Below, one piece after another: positions 45,754-54,746 of a DNA stretch of 64,000 bases. Every line of letters begins with the position of its first letter. The stretch's first letter is position 1. The stretch is from Clostridium_AW malenominatum. Its GTDB lineage: Bacteria; Bacillota; Clostridia; Clostridiales; Clostridiaceae. Position numbers and translations under genes: made by a program. The notes under the pieces are model-generated. The model was not told the origin of the DNA, did no database searches, and saw nothing but the letters and a program-made list of their open reading frames with translations. The stretch covers positions 124,001-188,000 of the forward strand of contig NZ_BAAACF010000012.1 of NCBI RefSeq assembly GCF_039521365.1, written 5' to 3'.

Positions 45754-46860
45754 TTAGCTTGTCCGAAAATAATTGACAGTATATTCATCAAAGAACTCAA
45801 GTAAATTAGCCCTAATAATACGCGTTAGCGTTAGCATCGAATACTTAGCAACAGTAACACTACAAGATAAGTATATAAGCATATATGAAATAAGTGCTGA
45901 AAATACTTGAATTTTCACAGCGTTTTCATTATATCCAATAAATTTTTTTATTCTAAGGTTTTGCTTAATCCACTTAAAGAACAGTTCTATTTCCCATCTA
46001 TGTTTATAGATTTTTACTATATCTGAGACTGACATATCAAATATGTTAGTTATAAATGTAATGGCTTCGCCGTTTTCGTCAAAGGTCATTATTTCTCTAT
46101 AACTTTTAGAAGTCATATTTTTAGAGTAACTTGTTCCTAAAATCACTTCAGTATCATATATATCTTTATATGGTTCAGAAAATATCATGCGCTCTTCCAT
46201 AACTATACCATTCTTTACACCTCTAGTAACAAATTTTATACCTTCATTACTAAGCTCATCATACCATTTATAATTATAATATCCTCTATCAAAAACATAT
46301 ATACTACCCTTGTCCTCGAAGAGGCCATCAATACATTTTCTATCATTTACTGCGCCTTTAACTATATTGATTTTCTCAGGAAATTCTCCGTTAAATAACG
46401 TGCTTATTTTTATAGCAGCTCGCCCGCTATCTATTTTGAAATAGGGTGCAAGTTTTAAAGCGACTAAAATAACAGTTGAATCAATAATTTTTACTGGAGG
46501 AATGTCTTTTAGCAGCCTAACGGCTCCAAACCTTCGTTTGGCTTTATTGACTAGATAATAGAATATATCCTCAAAAATTCTATAGTCTCTTGTAGCATTT
46601 TTTCTTGAAAATTGAGATATACTTGGTACATTAATAAGGCTCCTAAGCTTTCTATTTGATGAAATTTCACTTTTAGCTTCCCTTAAACTTTTACATCCCC
46701 GTATGTTTAGATATAGCATTGAATTTATATGAGACCTAGTATCAAAATGCTGACTTCTATAATCTCCTTTATACTTTTTTATGGTTTTAGCTAGAAAATT
46801 ACCTCCAATTTCCGCTATTAATTTATGAAAAACTAATTTATTATTTTTATTATAGAACAT
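45754..46860 (-). CDS. IS4-family transposase
   Basis: A 368-residue DDE transposase. The first Asp lies in KIIDSTVILVAL, the second in YVFDRGYYNYKW, and the Glu in the YREK signature YKHRWEIELFFKWIKQNLRIKKFIG; the N-terminal part resembles DUF4372. ATG at 46860 has AAGGAGGTTTTATA before it; the in-frame extension to 46899 runs through the regulatory hairpin and is unlikely. The gene is intact, so the element may be active. Confidence 0.93.
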   Translation of the reverse strand: MFYNKNNKLVFHKLIAEIGGNFLAKTIKKYKGDYRSQHFDTRSHINSMLYLNIRGCKSLREAKSEISSNRKLRSLINVPSISQFSRKNATRDYRIFEDIFYYLVNKAKRRFGAVRLLKDIPPVKIIDSTVILVALKLAPYFKIDSGRAAIKISTLFNGEFPEKINIVKGAVNDRKCIDGLFEDKGSIYVFDRGYYNYKWYDELSNEGIKFVTRGVKNGIVMEERMIFSEPYKDIYDTEVILGTSYSKNMTSKSYREIMTFDENGEAITFITNIFDMSVSDIVKIYKHRWEIELFFKWIKQNLRIKKFIGYNENAVKIQVFSALISYMLIYLSCSVTVAKYSMLTLTRIIRANLLEFFDEYTVNYFRTS

Positions 46861-46863
46861 TAT

Positions 46864-46918
46864 AAAACCTCCTTGTGAATGGTTGCTTGTCACTTCCATT
46901 TAATCACAAGGAGGTTTT
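46864..46918 (-). promoter_or_regulatory. Hairpin sequestering the transposase ribosome site
   Basis: AAAACCTCCTTGTGA (46864-46878) and TCACAAGGAGGTTTT (46904-46918) are perfectly complementary over 15 bp. In a transcript entering from outside, the AAGGAGG used by the transposase is buried in this stem, which ends 3 nt before the ATG. Confidence 0.85.
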
Positions 46919-46990
46919 CTTTTTCATTATTAAATTATTACCAATTATTTAGTGTCAATGTGAAAGCATTTCTTTAATGCAACACTAGAG

Positions 46991-47001
46991 GGTTTTTACC
47001 T
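46991..47001. repeat. Right target-site duplication of the insertion sequence
   Basis: GGTTTTTACCT, identical to 45573-45583. Confidence 0.75.
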
Positions 47002-47020
47002 CTCTTTAAATTTTAAATTT

Positions 47021-47102
47021 TGGTGCGGATGACGGGATTTGAACCCGTACGGTCTCCCGCTACCCCCTCAAGATAGTGCGTCTGCCATTCCGCCACATCC
47101 GC
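47021..47102 (-). tRNA. tRNA-Leu (anticodon GAG)
   Basis: A minus-strand class II tRNA with acceptor GCGGATG / CATCCGC, the Leu-type D arm TGGCGGAATGGCAGAC, anticodon stem CTATC / GGTAG around loop TTGAGGG, a short variable arm, the T arm GGGTTCAAATCCC and an encoded CCA. The anticodon GAG reads CUU/CUC. Its original terminator has been broken by the IS. Confidence 0.95.
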
Positions 47103-47137
47103 GTCACATTAATATTATACTACTAATGTTCTTAATG

Positions 47138-47719
47138 TCAATATTCTTTAGAATATAAAAATTTGTACACCTTATAATTAACTTTTATTTTTTTAATGTA
47201 TTTATCCGTTTCTTTAAAAGGAATATAATAAAGATTTTTTCCATCCTTCGAATGCTCCTCATCCTTTAGCCATTTTTGAACATTTCCTCTTCCCGCATTA
47301 TATGCAGACAGTACTACATCCATATTATCTCCAAATTCTTTTCTGAGATTATCTATGTACCAGCACCCCATGGATATATTCCTTTCAGGTTCATAAAGCT
47401 GATCTATAGTGAAATTCTCTATTTTCATTTGTTCTGCTATCCATTCTCCTGTGCTACCAGTTATTTGCATTAACCCATAAGCGCTTTTATGAGATATAGC
47501 ATGAGTTTGGAAATTACTTTCTGCTTTAATAACGGATAAAATCAGGTAGGGGTCTATATTATATTCTCTTGCATTTTCATTTATTACTTCCCAATGTTTT
47601 AAAGGATATATTTTTTTCAACACGTAAGGAATTTGAGTTATCATTAGTGCAACTATTACTATAAATATTATTCTTTTAATTAGCTTTTTCAACTGCTTTC
47701 CCAACTCCCCGCAAATCAT
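47138..47719 (-). CDS. Lytic transglycosylase, SLT family, membrane-anchored
   Basis: A cell-wall hydrolase of about 184-193 residues with an N-terminal membrane anchor (IIFIVIVALMITQIPYVL) and the SLT goose-lysozyme-like core: DPYLILSVIKAESNF with catalytic Glu, SAYGLMQITGSTGEW, NISMGCWYIDNL and VLSAYNAGRGNVQKWL. The frame begins at ATG 47719 within the coaE end; TTG at 47692 is an alternative. It is the last gene of aroC-polA-coaE-slt. Confidence 0.92.
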   Translation of the reverse strand: MICGELGKQLKKLIKRIIFIVIVALMITQIPYVLKKIYPLKHWEVINENAREYNIDPYLILSVIKAESNFQTHAISHKSAYGLMQITGSTGEWIAEQMKIENFTIDQLYEPERNISMGCWYIDNLRKEFGDNMDVVLSAYNAGRGNVQKWLKDEEHSKDGKNLYYIPFKETDKYIKKIKVNYKVYKFLYSKEY

Positions 47720-48320
47720 TGATGAATGTAATTAATAAATCTACTTGTGCTTTTGTTTCCTCAATGCTCTTAGTATTATCTATAACAAAGTTAGCCTTTT
47801 CTCTTTTTTCATCTAAAGATATTTGAGCATTAATTCTATTTGCTATCTCTTCATCCTCTAGCTTATCTCTTCCCTTTACCCTTTTCATCTGAGTTTCTCT
47901 ATCCACCCATACCACTACATTTAAATCCATGTGTAAGTGCTCATTCTGTTCAAACAGGGTAGGTGCATCTACAATGCAAATTTCTTCTCCATTGCTTTGT
48001 AGCTCTTCCATTAAGCTATTAATTTCTTTCTTTATATATGGAATTATTATTTTTTCGTACTCTTTTCGCCTTTTGTCACTTTTAAATATATAAGAGCCAA
48101 ATTCCATTCTTTTTAAGTTTCCTGCTTCATCTACGAATTCGCTTCCAAACTTTTCTCTTATTTCTTCTATTATAATAGGATATTTATCTAATACATGCCT
48201 AGAAATTTTATCACAATCTATAACACTAATTCCTTTATCAATAAAGAACTTAGATACAGTGCTTTTCCCGCTTCCAATTCCTCCAGTTAATCCTACCTTA
48301 AATATTTTACTTTGCTTCAT
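47676..48320 (-). CDS. coaE: Dephospho-CoA kinase
   Basis: CoaE performs the last step of coenzyme A synthesis. The 214-residue protein has P-loop KVGLTGGIGSGKSTVS, VIDCDKISRHVL, IVDAPTLFEQNEH and a late RINAQ arginine region. ATG at 48320 with AGGGAGAAAATTGGT is preferred to the frame start at 48347. It overlaps polA by 14 bp and the slt gene by about 44 bp, indicating coupled translation. polA-coaE order is common in clostridia. Confidence 0.95.
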   Translation of the reverse strand: MKQSKIFKVGLTGGIGSGKSTVSKFFIDKGISVIDCDKISRHVLDKYPIIIEEIREKFGSEFVDEAGNLKRMEFGSYIFKSDKRRKEYEKIIIPYIKKEINSLMEELQSNGEEICIVDAPTLFEQNEHLHMDLNVVVWVDRETQMKRVKGRDKLEDEEIANRINAQISLDEKREKANFVIDNTKSIEETKAQVDLLITFINDLRGVGKAVEKAN

Positions 48321-50931
48321 ACCAATTTTCTCCCTCGTTAATATCAACCTCTAAGGGAACATTTAATGTTAAAACATTTTCCATAGAAGTTTTAACTAGT
48401 TCTCGTACTTCTTCTAATTCTTCCTTATATACGTTTAAAATTAACTCATCATGTACTTGTAGTATTAAAGTACTCTTTAAATTTCTCTGTTTTAGCTCTT
48501 CATATACCTTAACCATAGCCATCTTAATAATATCCGCGGCACTTCCTTGTATGGGACTATTCATAGCTAATCTTTCTCCTAAGGCACTTACCATTTTCTT
48601 TGAATTAAGTATTTCAGGAATATATCTTCTTCTATTAAGTATAGTGGTTACATACATATCCTTTTTGGCTTTTTCAATGGTGTCATCCATATATTGTTTA
48701 ACATTAGGATATCTTTCAAAATAAGTATCTATATATTCTTTTGCTTCTTTTTTTGAAATATGCAAATCCTTAGATAAACTAAAATCCCCAATACCATATA
48801 CTATACCAAAGTTTACAGCCTTTGCATTACTTCTCATAGTTGAAGTTACTTCCTCTAGTGGAACTTTAAATACCTCTGAAGCTGTTTTGGTATGAATATC
48901 CGTATTATTTATAAAAGCTTCTATCATATTCGGGTCATTAGCTATGTGGGCTAAAACTCTTAATTCTATTTGTGAATAGTCTCCTGACAAAATAACAGAG
49001 TCTTCATTATTAGGTATAAAAACCTTTCTTATTTCTCTTCCCATTTCATATTTTATAGGTATGTTCTGCAAATTAGGCTCTGTGCTTGAAAGCCTTCCTG
49101 TAGTGGTTACAGTTTGGTTGAAGCTAGAGTGTATTTTTCCATCTTCATCTATTACATTTTTAAGTCCCTCTACATAGGTAGAATGTAACTTTGTTAATTG
49201 TCTATAATATGTTATTTTTGAAATAATCGGGTGTTTATCCTCTAATTCCTCTAAAACCTCTGCATTTGTAGAGTACCCAGTTTTAGTCTTTTTAATAACC
49301 GGTAAATCTAATTTTTCAAAAAGTATTTTACCCAGTTGTTTTGGAGAGTTTATATTAAACTCTTCCTCCGCTAAAGAATAAATTTCCTTTTGCATCTTTT
49401 CAATTTCACTTACAAACTTCTCTCCAATATGGTTTAAAGTTTCTTCATCTACTTTAAAGCCTTCAACTTCCATAGATGCTAACACTTTCCCTAAGGGAAG
49501 TTCCACTTTATAATAAAGTGCTTCCATATCATAGTTTTTAATTTGAGAATTTAATTCCTTATATAAATTTTTTAGTAAGGATATTTCATTTACATGCTGA
49601 TTTTCATCTATTTTTATTAGGATTTTTAAATATTCTCTAATTAATGTATCTAATTCATAGTCTTTTCTTGAAGGATCTACTAAATATGCAGCTATCTTTG
49701 TATCAAATACTAAGTTTTTAAAATCTATGCCCATTTTGTATAAAATAGAATAAGGGATTTTTATATCGTGGCATATTTTTCTTAAGTCTTCATTTTCAAA
49801 TAATATTTTTAATGTGGATAAGGTTTCTTCCTTACTTTCTTCTAAGATTTCCTTAAGGAAAATTACGTAATTCTTTTCATTATAGTTTAAGAAGATTTTT
49901 TCTATAAGGCTCTTTGAAAATACATTTTCACTTTGGAGTTTAAAGGTAAGGAAAACTTCTTCTTTAATCTCATCAAATAGCTCTTTTAATTTATTTAAGC
50001 TCTCTACATTTTCATAGGAGGCCTTTATTTCTTCTTCCTCTATTTCATCTACATTTCCCTCAGAAGGGATTTTATCTAAAAGAGATTTAAATTGAAGGTC
50101 AATAAATAATCTTCTAACCCCATCTCTATCAAAGTTTTCCTTTGACTTTATAGCCTCTAAGTCCACATCTATTGGAACTTCTCTAATTATTGTAGCTAGC
50201 TTCTTGCTGAAAATCGCATCTTCTCTATGTTCCATTAAGTTCTCTTTTACTTTTTTACCACTTATATTTTCTACATTATTTAATAAATTTTCTATGCTTC
50301 CATACTCTTTTATTAGTTTATAAGCAGTCTTTTCTCCTATACCTGGAACCCCTGGTATATTGTCTGAAGGATCTCCCATTAACCCCTTTACATCAATAAA
50401 CTGAGTAGGAGTTACTCCCATTTCTTCAATCATTCTTGTTCTATCATATATTTCTTTTTCCGTTATACCTTTTTTAGTTATAACTACTCTGGTTTTATCC
50501 GATGCCAATTGAAGGGCATCTCTATCTCCAGTAACAATATAAACCTCTATGCCATTTTCCTCTGCTACTTTAGATATAGTTCCAATTAAATCATCCGCTT
50601 CAAAACCATCTATTTCATATATATCTATAGCTAACTTTTTTAGTAAATCCTTTGCAATAGGAAATTGCTCTGCCAGTTCCGGTGGCATCTTTTTTCTTCC
50701 TGCTTTATAATCTTGGTACTCATTATGTCTAAAAGTAGGCCCACTTCTATCAAAAGTACAAACTACATATTGTGGATTTAACTCCTCCTTCATCTTTAAA
50801 AGCATATTAGTAAATCCATAAATTGCATTAGTATGTACTCCTTCATTATTAGTTAATAAAGGTAGGGCATAAAAGGCTCTATACATCAAACTATTGCCAT
50901 CAAGTAGCAACATAACTTCCTTACTATTCAT
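48307..50931 (-). CDS. polA: DNA polymerase I
   Basis: An 874-residue polymerase. The 5'-nuclease domain (1 to about 290) has FDRSGPTFRHNEYQDYKAGR, FEADDLIG, TGDRDALQL and GDPSDNIPGVPGIGEKTA. The middle domain (about 300-470) lacks the DxE and other acidic residues of a proofreading exonuclease, as in other Gram-positive Pol I. Polymerase motifs follow: SGDYSQIELRVLAH (A), RSNAKAVNFGIVYGIG (B) and LQVHDELIL (C). Its ATG overlaps the aroC stop (TAATG). Confidence 0.97.
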   Translation of the reverse strand: MNSKEVMLLLDGNSLMYRAFYALPLLTNNEGVHTNAIYGFTNMLLKMKEELNPQYVVCTFDRSGPTFRHNEYQDYKAGRKKMPPELAEQFPIAKDLLKKLAIDIYEIDGFEADDLIGTISKVAEENGIEVYIVTGDRDALQLASDKTRVVITKKGITEKEIYDRTRMIEEMGVTPTQFIDVKGLMGDPSDNIPGVPGIGEKTAYKLIKEYGSIENLLNNVENISGKKVKENLMEHREDAIFSKKLATIIREVPIDVDLEAIKSKENFDRDGVRRLFIDLQFKSLLDKIPSEGNVDEIEEEEIKASYENVESLNKLKELFDEIKEEVFLTFKLQSENVFSKSLIEKIFLNYNEKNYVIFLKEILEESKEETLSTLKILFENEDLRKICHDIKIPYSILYKMGIDFKNLVFDTKIAAYLVDPSRKDYELDTLIREYLKILIKIDENQHVNEISLLKNLYKELNSQIKNYDMEALYYKVELPLGKVLASMEVEGFKVDEETLNHIGEKFVSEIEKMQKEIYSLAEEEFNINSPKQLGKILFEKLDLPVIKKTKTGYSTNAEVLEELEDKHPIISKITYYRQLTKLHSTYVEGLKNVIDEDGKIHSSFNQTVTTTGRLSSTEPNLQNIPIKYEMGREIRKVFIPNNEDSVILSGDYSQIELRVLAHIANDPNMIEAFINNTDIHTKTASEVFKVPLEEVTSTMRSNAKAVNFGIVYGIGDFSLSKDLHISKKEAKEYIDTYFERYPNVKQYMDDTIEKAKKDMYVTTILNRRRYIPEILNSKKMVSALGERLAMNSPIQGSAADIIKMAMVKVYEELKQRNLKSTLILQVHDELILNVYKEELEEVRELVKTSMENVLTLNVPLEVDINEGENWYEAK

Positions 50932-52070
50932 TAATTATCTCTCCCATCAAATATTTCTACTGCTCTTTTAAAATCCATAAACTGATCACTCGGAAACTTA
51001 AGAAGCATTTCTCTTAATATATAAAAGGCCACTAAATTTTCTAAAACTATGGAAGCAGGTACCACAGCAGAAACATCTGAGCGTTCATATCTAGTACTCT
51101 TTTCTTCCTTAGTTTTTAAGTCTACAGTTCTTATAGACTTTTTAATAGAAGGTATAGGCTTTATAAATACTTTAATATCTATATTTTCTCCATTAGATAC
51201 CCCAGCCTCTATACCGCCACAATTATTAGTAGGCCTAACAAATTTTCCTTCCTTATATAGTATCTCATCATTAAAGGTACTTCCTTTTAAGGACAAATCT
51301 AAACCATTTCCAAATTCTATAGCTTTAACTCCTTGTAGAGACATTATACCATAGCTTAAAATTCCATCTAATTTCCTATCCCACTGAGAATAACTACCTA
51401 TTCCCATGGGAACACCTTTAATAGAAAGCTGTATGCTTCCTCCTATAGTTTCTCCCTCTTCTTTACATATATCAATGATTTTCTTAAAGTTTTCCTCCGC
51501 TTCTTTACTATAGCATCTAACCAAGCTTTTATTTATTTCTTCATATACTTCATTATCAAAAATATCCGCAACTTCATCATGGTTATTTCCTATACTATGT
51601 ACTTTACTTCTTATATCTATCCCTATTTCTAGAAGCATGGCTTTACACAAAGCCCCTACAGCTGTTCTAATAGCCGTTTCTCTAGCAGAGGTCCTTTCGA
51701 TAGAATCTCTTATGTCTCCACTTCCATATTTAAAATACCCTACTAAATCCCCATGACCTGGTCTTGGTATAGTAATCTTTTCCTCTTCCTCTGGCTCCCT
51801 ATTTATTATATCTTTCCATTTTTCATAATCTTTATTATAAATTAGCATAGTTATAGGGTTTCCTGTGGTTTTATTTCCTCTTAATCCAGAAATAATTTCT
51901 ACCCTATCCTCTTCAATCTTCATTCTTTCTCCTCTGCCATATCCAACCTGTCTTCTCTTTAATTCATTATTTATGTAATCTATATCAACTATAAAATTTG
52001 ATGGGATTCCATCTAATATGGCAACTAAAGCTTTTCCATGAGATTCCCCAGCATCTAGAAATCTTAACAT
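50931..52070 (-). CDS. aroC: Chorismate synthase
   Basis: AroC makes chorismate from EPSP with reduced FMN. The 379-residue protein has FLDAGESHGKALVAILDG at the N-terminus, RRQVGYGRGERMKIE, RPGHGDLVGYFKYG, SARETAIRTAVGALCK and NNCGGIEAGVSNGENI. ATG at 52070 follows TTAGGAGAGATAAAT; the upstream frame extension is hydrophilic and unconserved. No other aromatic-pathway gene is adjacent, which is unusual but seen. Confidence 0.96.
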   Translation of the reverse strand: MLRFLDAGESHGKALVAILDGIPSNFIVDIDYINNELKRRQVGYGRGERMKIEEDRVEIISGLRGNKTTGNPITMLIYNKDYEKWKDIINREPEEEEKITIPRPGHGDLVGYFKYGSGDIRDSIERTSARETAIRTAVGALCKAMLLEIGIDIRSKVHSIGNNHDEVADIFDNEVYEEINKSLVRCYSKEAEENFKKIIDICKEEGETIGGSIQLSIKGVPMGIGSYSQWDRKLDGILSYGIMSLQGVKAIEFGNGLDLSLKGSTFNDEILYKEGKFVRPTNNCGGIEAGVSNGENIDIKVFIKPIPSIKKSIRTVDLKTKEEKSTRYERSDVSAVVPASIVLENLVAFYILREMLLKFPSDQFMDFKRAVEIFDGRDN

Positions 52071-52328
52071 ATTTATCTCTCCTAAAATATTTTCTATTAC
52101 ATTTATTATTTTACACTTTATTGTAACATAATTCACCCTTTTTAAGGGGTTATAGATTACAAATTTTATTTTAAGTCATTATAGATTATATAGAACTACT
52201 ATAATAAATTTTTTCATAACTATTTAATTCTCTCTTTCTGTAGCTTTAATTTACAGCTTCCATTTTCTGTTGATAAATGTAATTTTTTAGAATAAAATTA
52301 GTCATACACTTAATTTTGGAGGTGAATC

Positions 52329-52988
52329 ATGTACAAACTTTCCTACGAAAACACAAATAATATTCCCGTTTTTAAATGCGACTACTGTGGAAGTTGCTCG
52401 GGTATATTAGAATCCACATGCCACGTAAAAGGAAAGATTCGAGGTTGTTGCTGGTATTTTCCAAAGTACAATCTTATTGACATTAAAAATATATTAGATG
52501 GGGGACATAAAAGTTTCATATATAAATTGCTAAATATGAAAAACGCCCATATAAATAAATATTGTATAGATGTCAATGGGGAATTTCATGAAGAGGATTA
52601 TCTAAAATATAAAAGAGAAACTATGGAAGAAGATTATGATTTTGATAGTAAATTATTTTATAAGATATGTCCTTTTAATACTCAAAAGGGTTGTAACTTA
52701 GATTTTAACTTAAGACCTCATCCATGCAACTTATATTTATGCAGAGAGATTATTAAGCTTTCTGGAGATGAATATAATAAATATTCTAAGGAAAGAAAAG
52801 ATTATTTTGCTTATTGTAATTATTATGATGAATTATTAAAAGACCACTTAATAGAAAATAAAATTAATTTAACAACTTCACCTTATGAGTGTATAGATTT
52901 AATTGAAGGCATTGATATACCTAAATTTGAGTACAGAACTCTAGAAAGTATTGATTTCACTTCAGGCGACGATATCTTAGCAGGATAG
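52329..52988 (+). CDS. Cysteine-rich YkgJ-like putative metal-binding protein
   Basis: A 219-residue soluble protein with clustered cysteines: CDYCGSC at 18-24, a Cys at 31, Cys-Cys at 40-41, then CPFNTQKGCNLDFNLRPHPCNLYLC at about 114-138. The last block, with RPxxC after a GC pair, resembles the zinc/iron-chelating YkgJ (CxxCxxxCC) family, though spacing differs. GGAGGTGAATC precedes the ATG. It likely binds zinc or an iron-sulfur cluster. It is monocistronic and its biological role is unknown. Confidence 0.65.
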   Translation: MYKLSYENTNNIPVFKCDYCGSCSGILESTCHVKGKIRGCCWYFPKYNLIDIKNILDGGHKSFIYKLLNMKNAHINKYCIDVNGEFHEEDYLKYKRETMEEDYDFDSKLFYKICPFNTQKGCNLDFNLRPHPCNLYLCREIIKLSGDEYNKYSKERKDYFAYCNYYDELLKDHLIENKINLTTSPYECIDLIEGIDIPKFEYRTLESIDFTSGDDILAG

Positions 52989-52993
52989 AAAAT

Positions 52994-53050
52994 AAAATGC
53001 TATATAATGTGCTTTATACTAATGCATAGAGTCACATTATATAGCATTTT
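52994..53050. terminator. Bidirectional terminator
   Basis: An 18-bp perfect stem, AAAATGCTATATAATGTG with its complement, lies between the two convergent genes. T-rich ends occur in both directions. Confidence 0.85.
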
Positions 53051-53058
53051 CAATATTA

Positions 53059-54381
53059 TTATAGAATTATATAAGCTAATGGTGCTGTAATAATCAATGA
53101 TAATACTACTCTTTGGAACCATATAATAACTATATCTTTTATAGTTAATGGTATTTCTGTTGATAACATACATGGGATTGAAGCTGAGAAGAATAATATT
53201 TCAGATACACACATTACAGCTATTATAAACCTTGTTACTAGCGGGGTTTTAGCAACTACTATTGCAGGAAGTAACATTTCTGCAATACTAATAGCACTAG
53301 CTTTTGCTGCTAATAATGGCTCAGGTATTCTTAATAAGAGTGTAAATGGATAAAATAAATATCCTACTAAGTCAAAAATAGGTGTATATTTTGCTATAAC
53401 TAATCCTAAAAATCCTATGGACATAAGGGTTGGAGCTATGCTTATTGCAAGCATTATACCGTCTTTAAGATTAATTAGTACATTTTCCATAAGAGATGGA
53501 GCTTTGTCTGCAGCTATCATGCCTTCTCTCCATGCTCTTCTAAATATATCGCCCTTCTCTTCTGATTCTCTGTCACCTTGAACTCCACCATAATATTCAT
53601 CTGGTTTTTTACTTAAAGGTGCCAATCTAGCTGTAATTGCAGTTACTATAAAGGTGATTAAAAAAGTCAACCAAAAATAAGTATTCCATAAATGCATTAT
53701 ATCAAGGGTTTTTGCTACTATAATCATAAATGTTGCTGAAACCGTTGAAAATCCTGTGGCTATAATACAAGCTTCTTTCGTTGTATACTTTCCTTCTTTA
53801 TAAACTCTATTAGTTATTAATAGTGCTAAGGAATAGCTACCCACAAAGGACGCCACTGCATCTATGGCTGACCTTCCTGGAGTTTTCCATAAAGGCTTCA
53901 TTATAGGTCTTGCAAATACTCCTACAAATTCCATTAATCCATAGCTAACTAAAAAGGCTAGGAATACTGATCCTATAGGAACAATTGTAGATACCGGAAC
54001 AACTACCTTTCCATATACGAAAGGAATCATATCCGCTTCAAATAATGGCTTTGGACCTATTTTAAATACTGCCATATAAACCACTACAACTCCTATGATT
54101 TTTAAAAATGAAAATACCTTGTTTACGGTATTCTTCTTCCATGTTCCACTGACAAATGGATATATTCCCCCTATAGTTACTATTAATGGTCCATATACAT
54201 TATTGAAATAAGGTATTTTTCTAATATTATTTACAATATGGTCAATAGGTATAGTTTTACTTGTGCCTATAGTAATAGGTATAAAAAACATAAAAATTCC
54301 AATGGCGCTGTAAAGAATGAGTTTTAAAGCATTACTGGTTGTACTATTTTTAAGTTTAAGATTAAGATTTGATTCTCCCAT
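53059..54381 (-). CDS. YjiH-family membrane protein with nucleoside-recognition (Gate) domain
   Basis: A 440-residue polytopic membrane protein with about ten helices. The Gate-domain segments GSVFLAFLVSYGLMEFVGVFARP and the RSAIDAVASFVGSYSLALLITNRVYKEGKYTTKEACIIATGFSTVSATFMI stretch match the YjiH family of putative transporters; substrate is unknown. AAGGGGGAGTTAAA precedes the ATG. It is monocistronic. An inverted repeat overlaps its promoter region (54418-54468). Confidence 0.85.
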   Translation of the reverse strand: MGESNLNLKLKNSTTSNALKLILYSAIGIFMFFIPITIGTSKTIPIDHIVNNIRKIPYFNNVYGPLIVTIGGIYPFVSGTWKKNTVNKVFSFLKIIGVVVVYMAVFKIGPKPLFEADMIPFVYGKVVVPVSTIVPIGSVFLAFLVSYGLMEFVGVFARPIMKPLWKTPGRSAIDAVASFVGSYSLALLITNRVYKEGKYTTKEACIIATGFSTVSATFMIIVAKTLDIMHLWNTYFWLTFLITFIVTAITARLAPLSKKPDEYYGGVQGDRESEEKGDIFRRAWREGMIAADKAPSLMENVLINLKDGIMLAISIAPTLMSIGFLGLVIAKYTPIFDLVGYLFYPFTLLLRIPEPLLAAKASAISIAEMLLPAIVVAKTPLVTRFIIAVMCVSEILFFSASIPCMLSTEIPLTIKDIVIIWFQRVVLSLIITAPLAYIIL

Positions 54382-54417
54382 TTTAACTCCCCCTTATTTT
54401 GTATAGTATATTTATAT

Positions 54418-54468
54418 TATACAAAATTTTCCGTCAATTTTGAAGTAGTGTGATTAAAATTTTGTATA
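54418..54468. repeat. 13-bp inverted repeat upstream of the YjiH-family gene
   Basis: TATACAAAATTTT (54418-54430) and AAAATTTTGTATA (54456-54468) are exact complements with 25 nt between. The left arm lies about 37 bp from the start codon. It may be an operator or a pair of protein sites. Confidence 0.5.
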
Positions 54469-54499
54469 CTTGCTTATTATATCTATAAATAAATTTAAC

Positions 54500-54529
54500 T
54501 TGACTTATTTAAGTTAAATATGGTATTAT
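54500..54529 (+). promoter_or_regulatory. Promoter of tRNA-Leu (CAA)
   Basis: TTGACT (54500-54505) and TATTAT (54524-54529) with 18-bp spacing place the start just before the tRNA. Confidence 0.7.
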
Positions 54530-54542
54530 TTTTTTATCACGA

Positions 54543-54629
54543 GCCGAAGTGGTGGAATCGGCAGACGCGCCGGACTCAAAATCCGGTGGGGTTAAACCCG
54601 TGCGGGTTCAAGTCCCGCCTTCGGCACCA
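54543..54629 (+). tRNA. tRNA-Leu (anticodon CAA)
   Basis: A plus-strand class II tRNA: acceptor GCCGAAG / CTTCGGC, D arm TGGTGGAATCGGCAGAC, anticodon stem CCGGA / TCCGG around loop CTCAAAA, a long variable arm, T arm GGGTTCAAGTCCC and an encoded CCA. Anticodon CAA reads UUG. A terminator follows. Confidence 0.96.
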
Positions 54630-54634
54630 CTGTT

Positions 54635-54662
54635 ATCCACACTTTTATGTGTGGATTTTTTA
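54635..54662 (+). terminator. Terminator of tRNA-Leu
   Basis: ATCCACAC and GTGTGGAT form an 8-bp stem with loop TTTTAT, then six T. Confidence 0.88.
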
Positions 54663-54719
54663 TGTCTAAATGTCACTACGTTAAAAAATACATATAATTA
54701 CTTAATGACATATGAAATC

Positions 54720-54746
54720 AAAAAAGAGTCTTATTTAGACTCTTTT
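54720..54746 (-). terminator. Terminator overlapping the end of the 46-aa ORF
   Basis: AAAAGAGTCT and AGACTCTTTT pair over 10 bp, with a T-tract on the minus strand. The 5' arm encodes the last codons of the small ORF. Confidence 0.8.

Larger units (their letters stand above)
45584..46990 (-). mobile_element. IS4-family insertion sequence, about 1.4 kb
   Basis: Perfect 12-bp terminal inverted repeats TCTAGTGTTGCA (45584-45595) and TGCAACACTAGA (46978-46989) enclose one intact transposase gene. Flanking 11-bp direct repeats mark a recent, single insertion. Removing the element rebuilds a terminator (AAAGAGAGG-loop-CCTCTCTTT) between the SASP gene and tRNA-Leu. All parts look functional. Confidence 0.9.

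Noticed and set aside
48307..50931. Damaged proofreading domain of DNA polymerase I
   Set aside because: The missing acidic residues are normal in Gram-positive Pol I and do not indicate decay.
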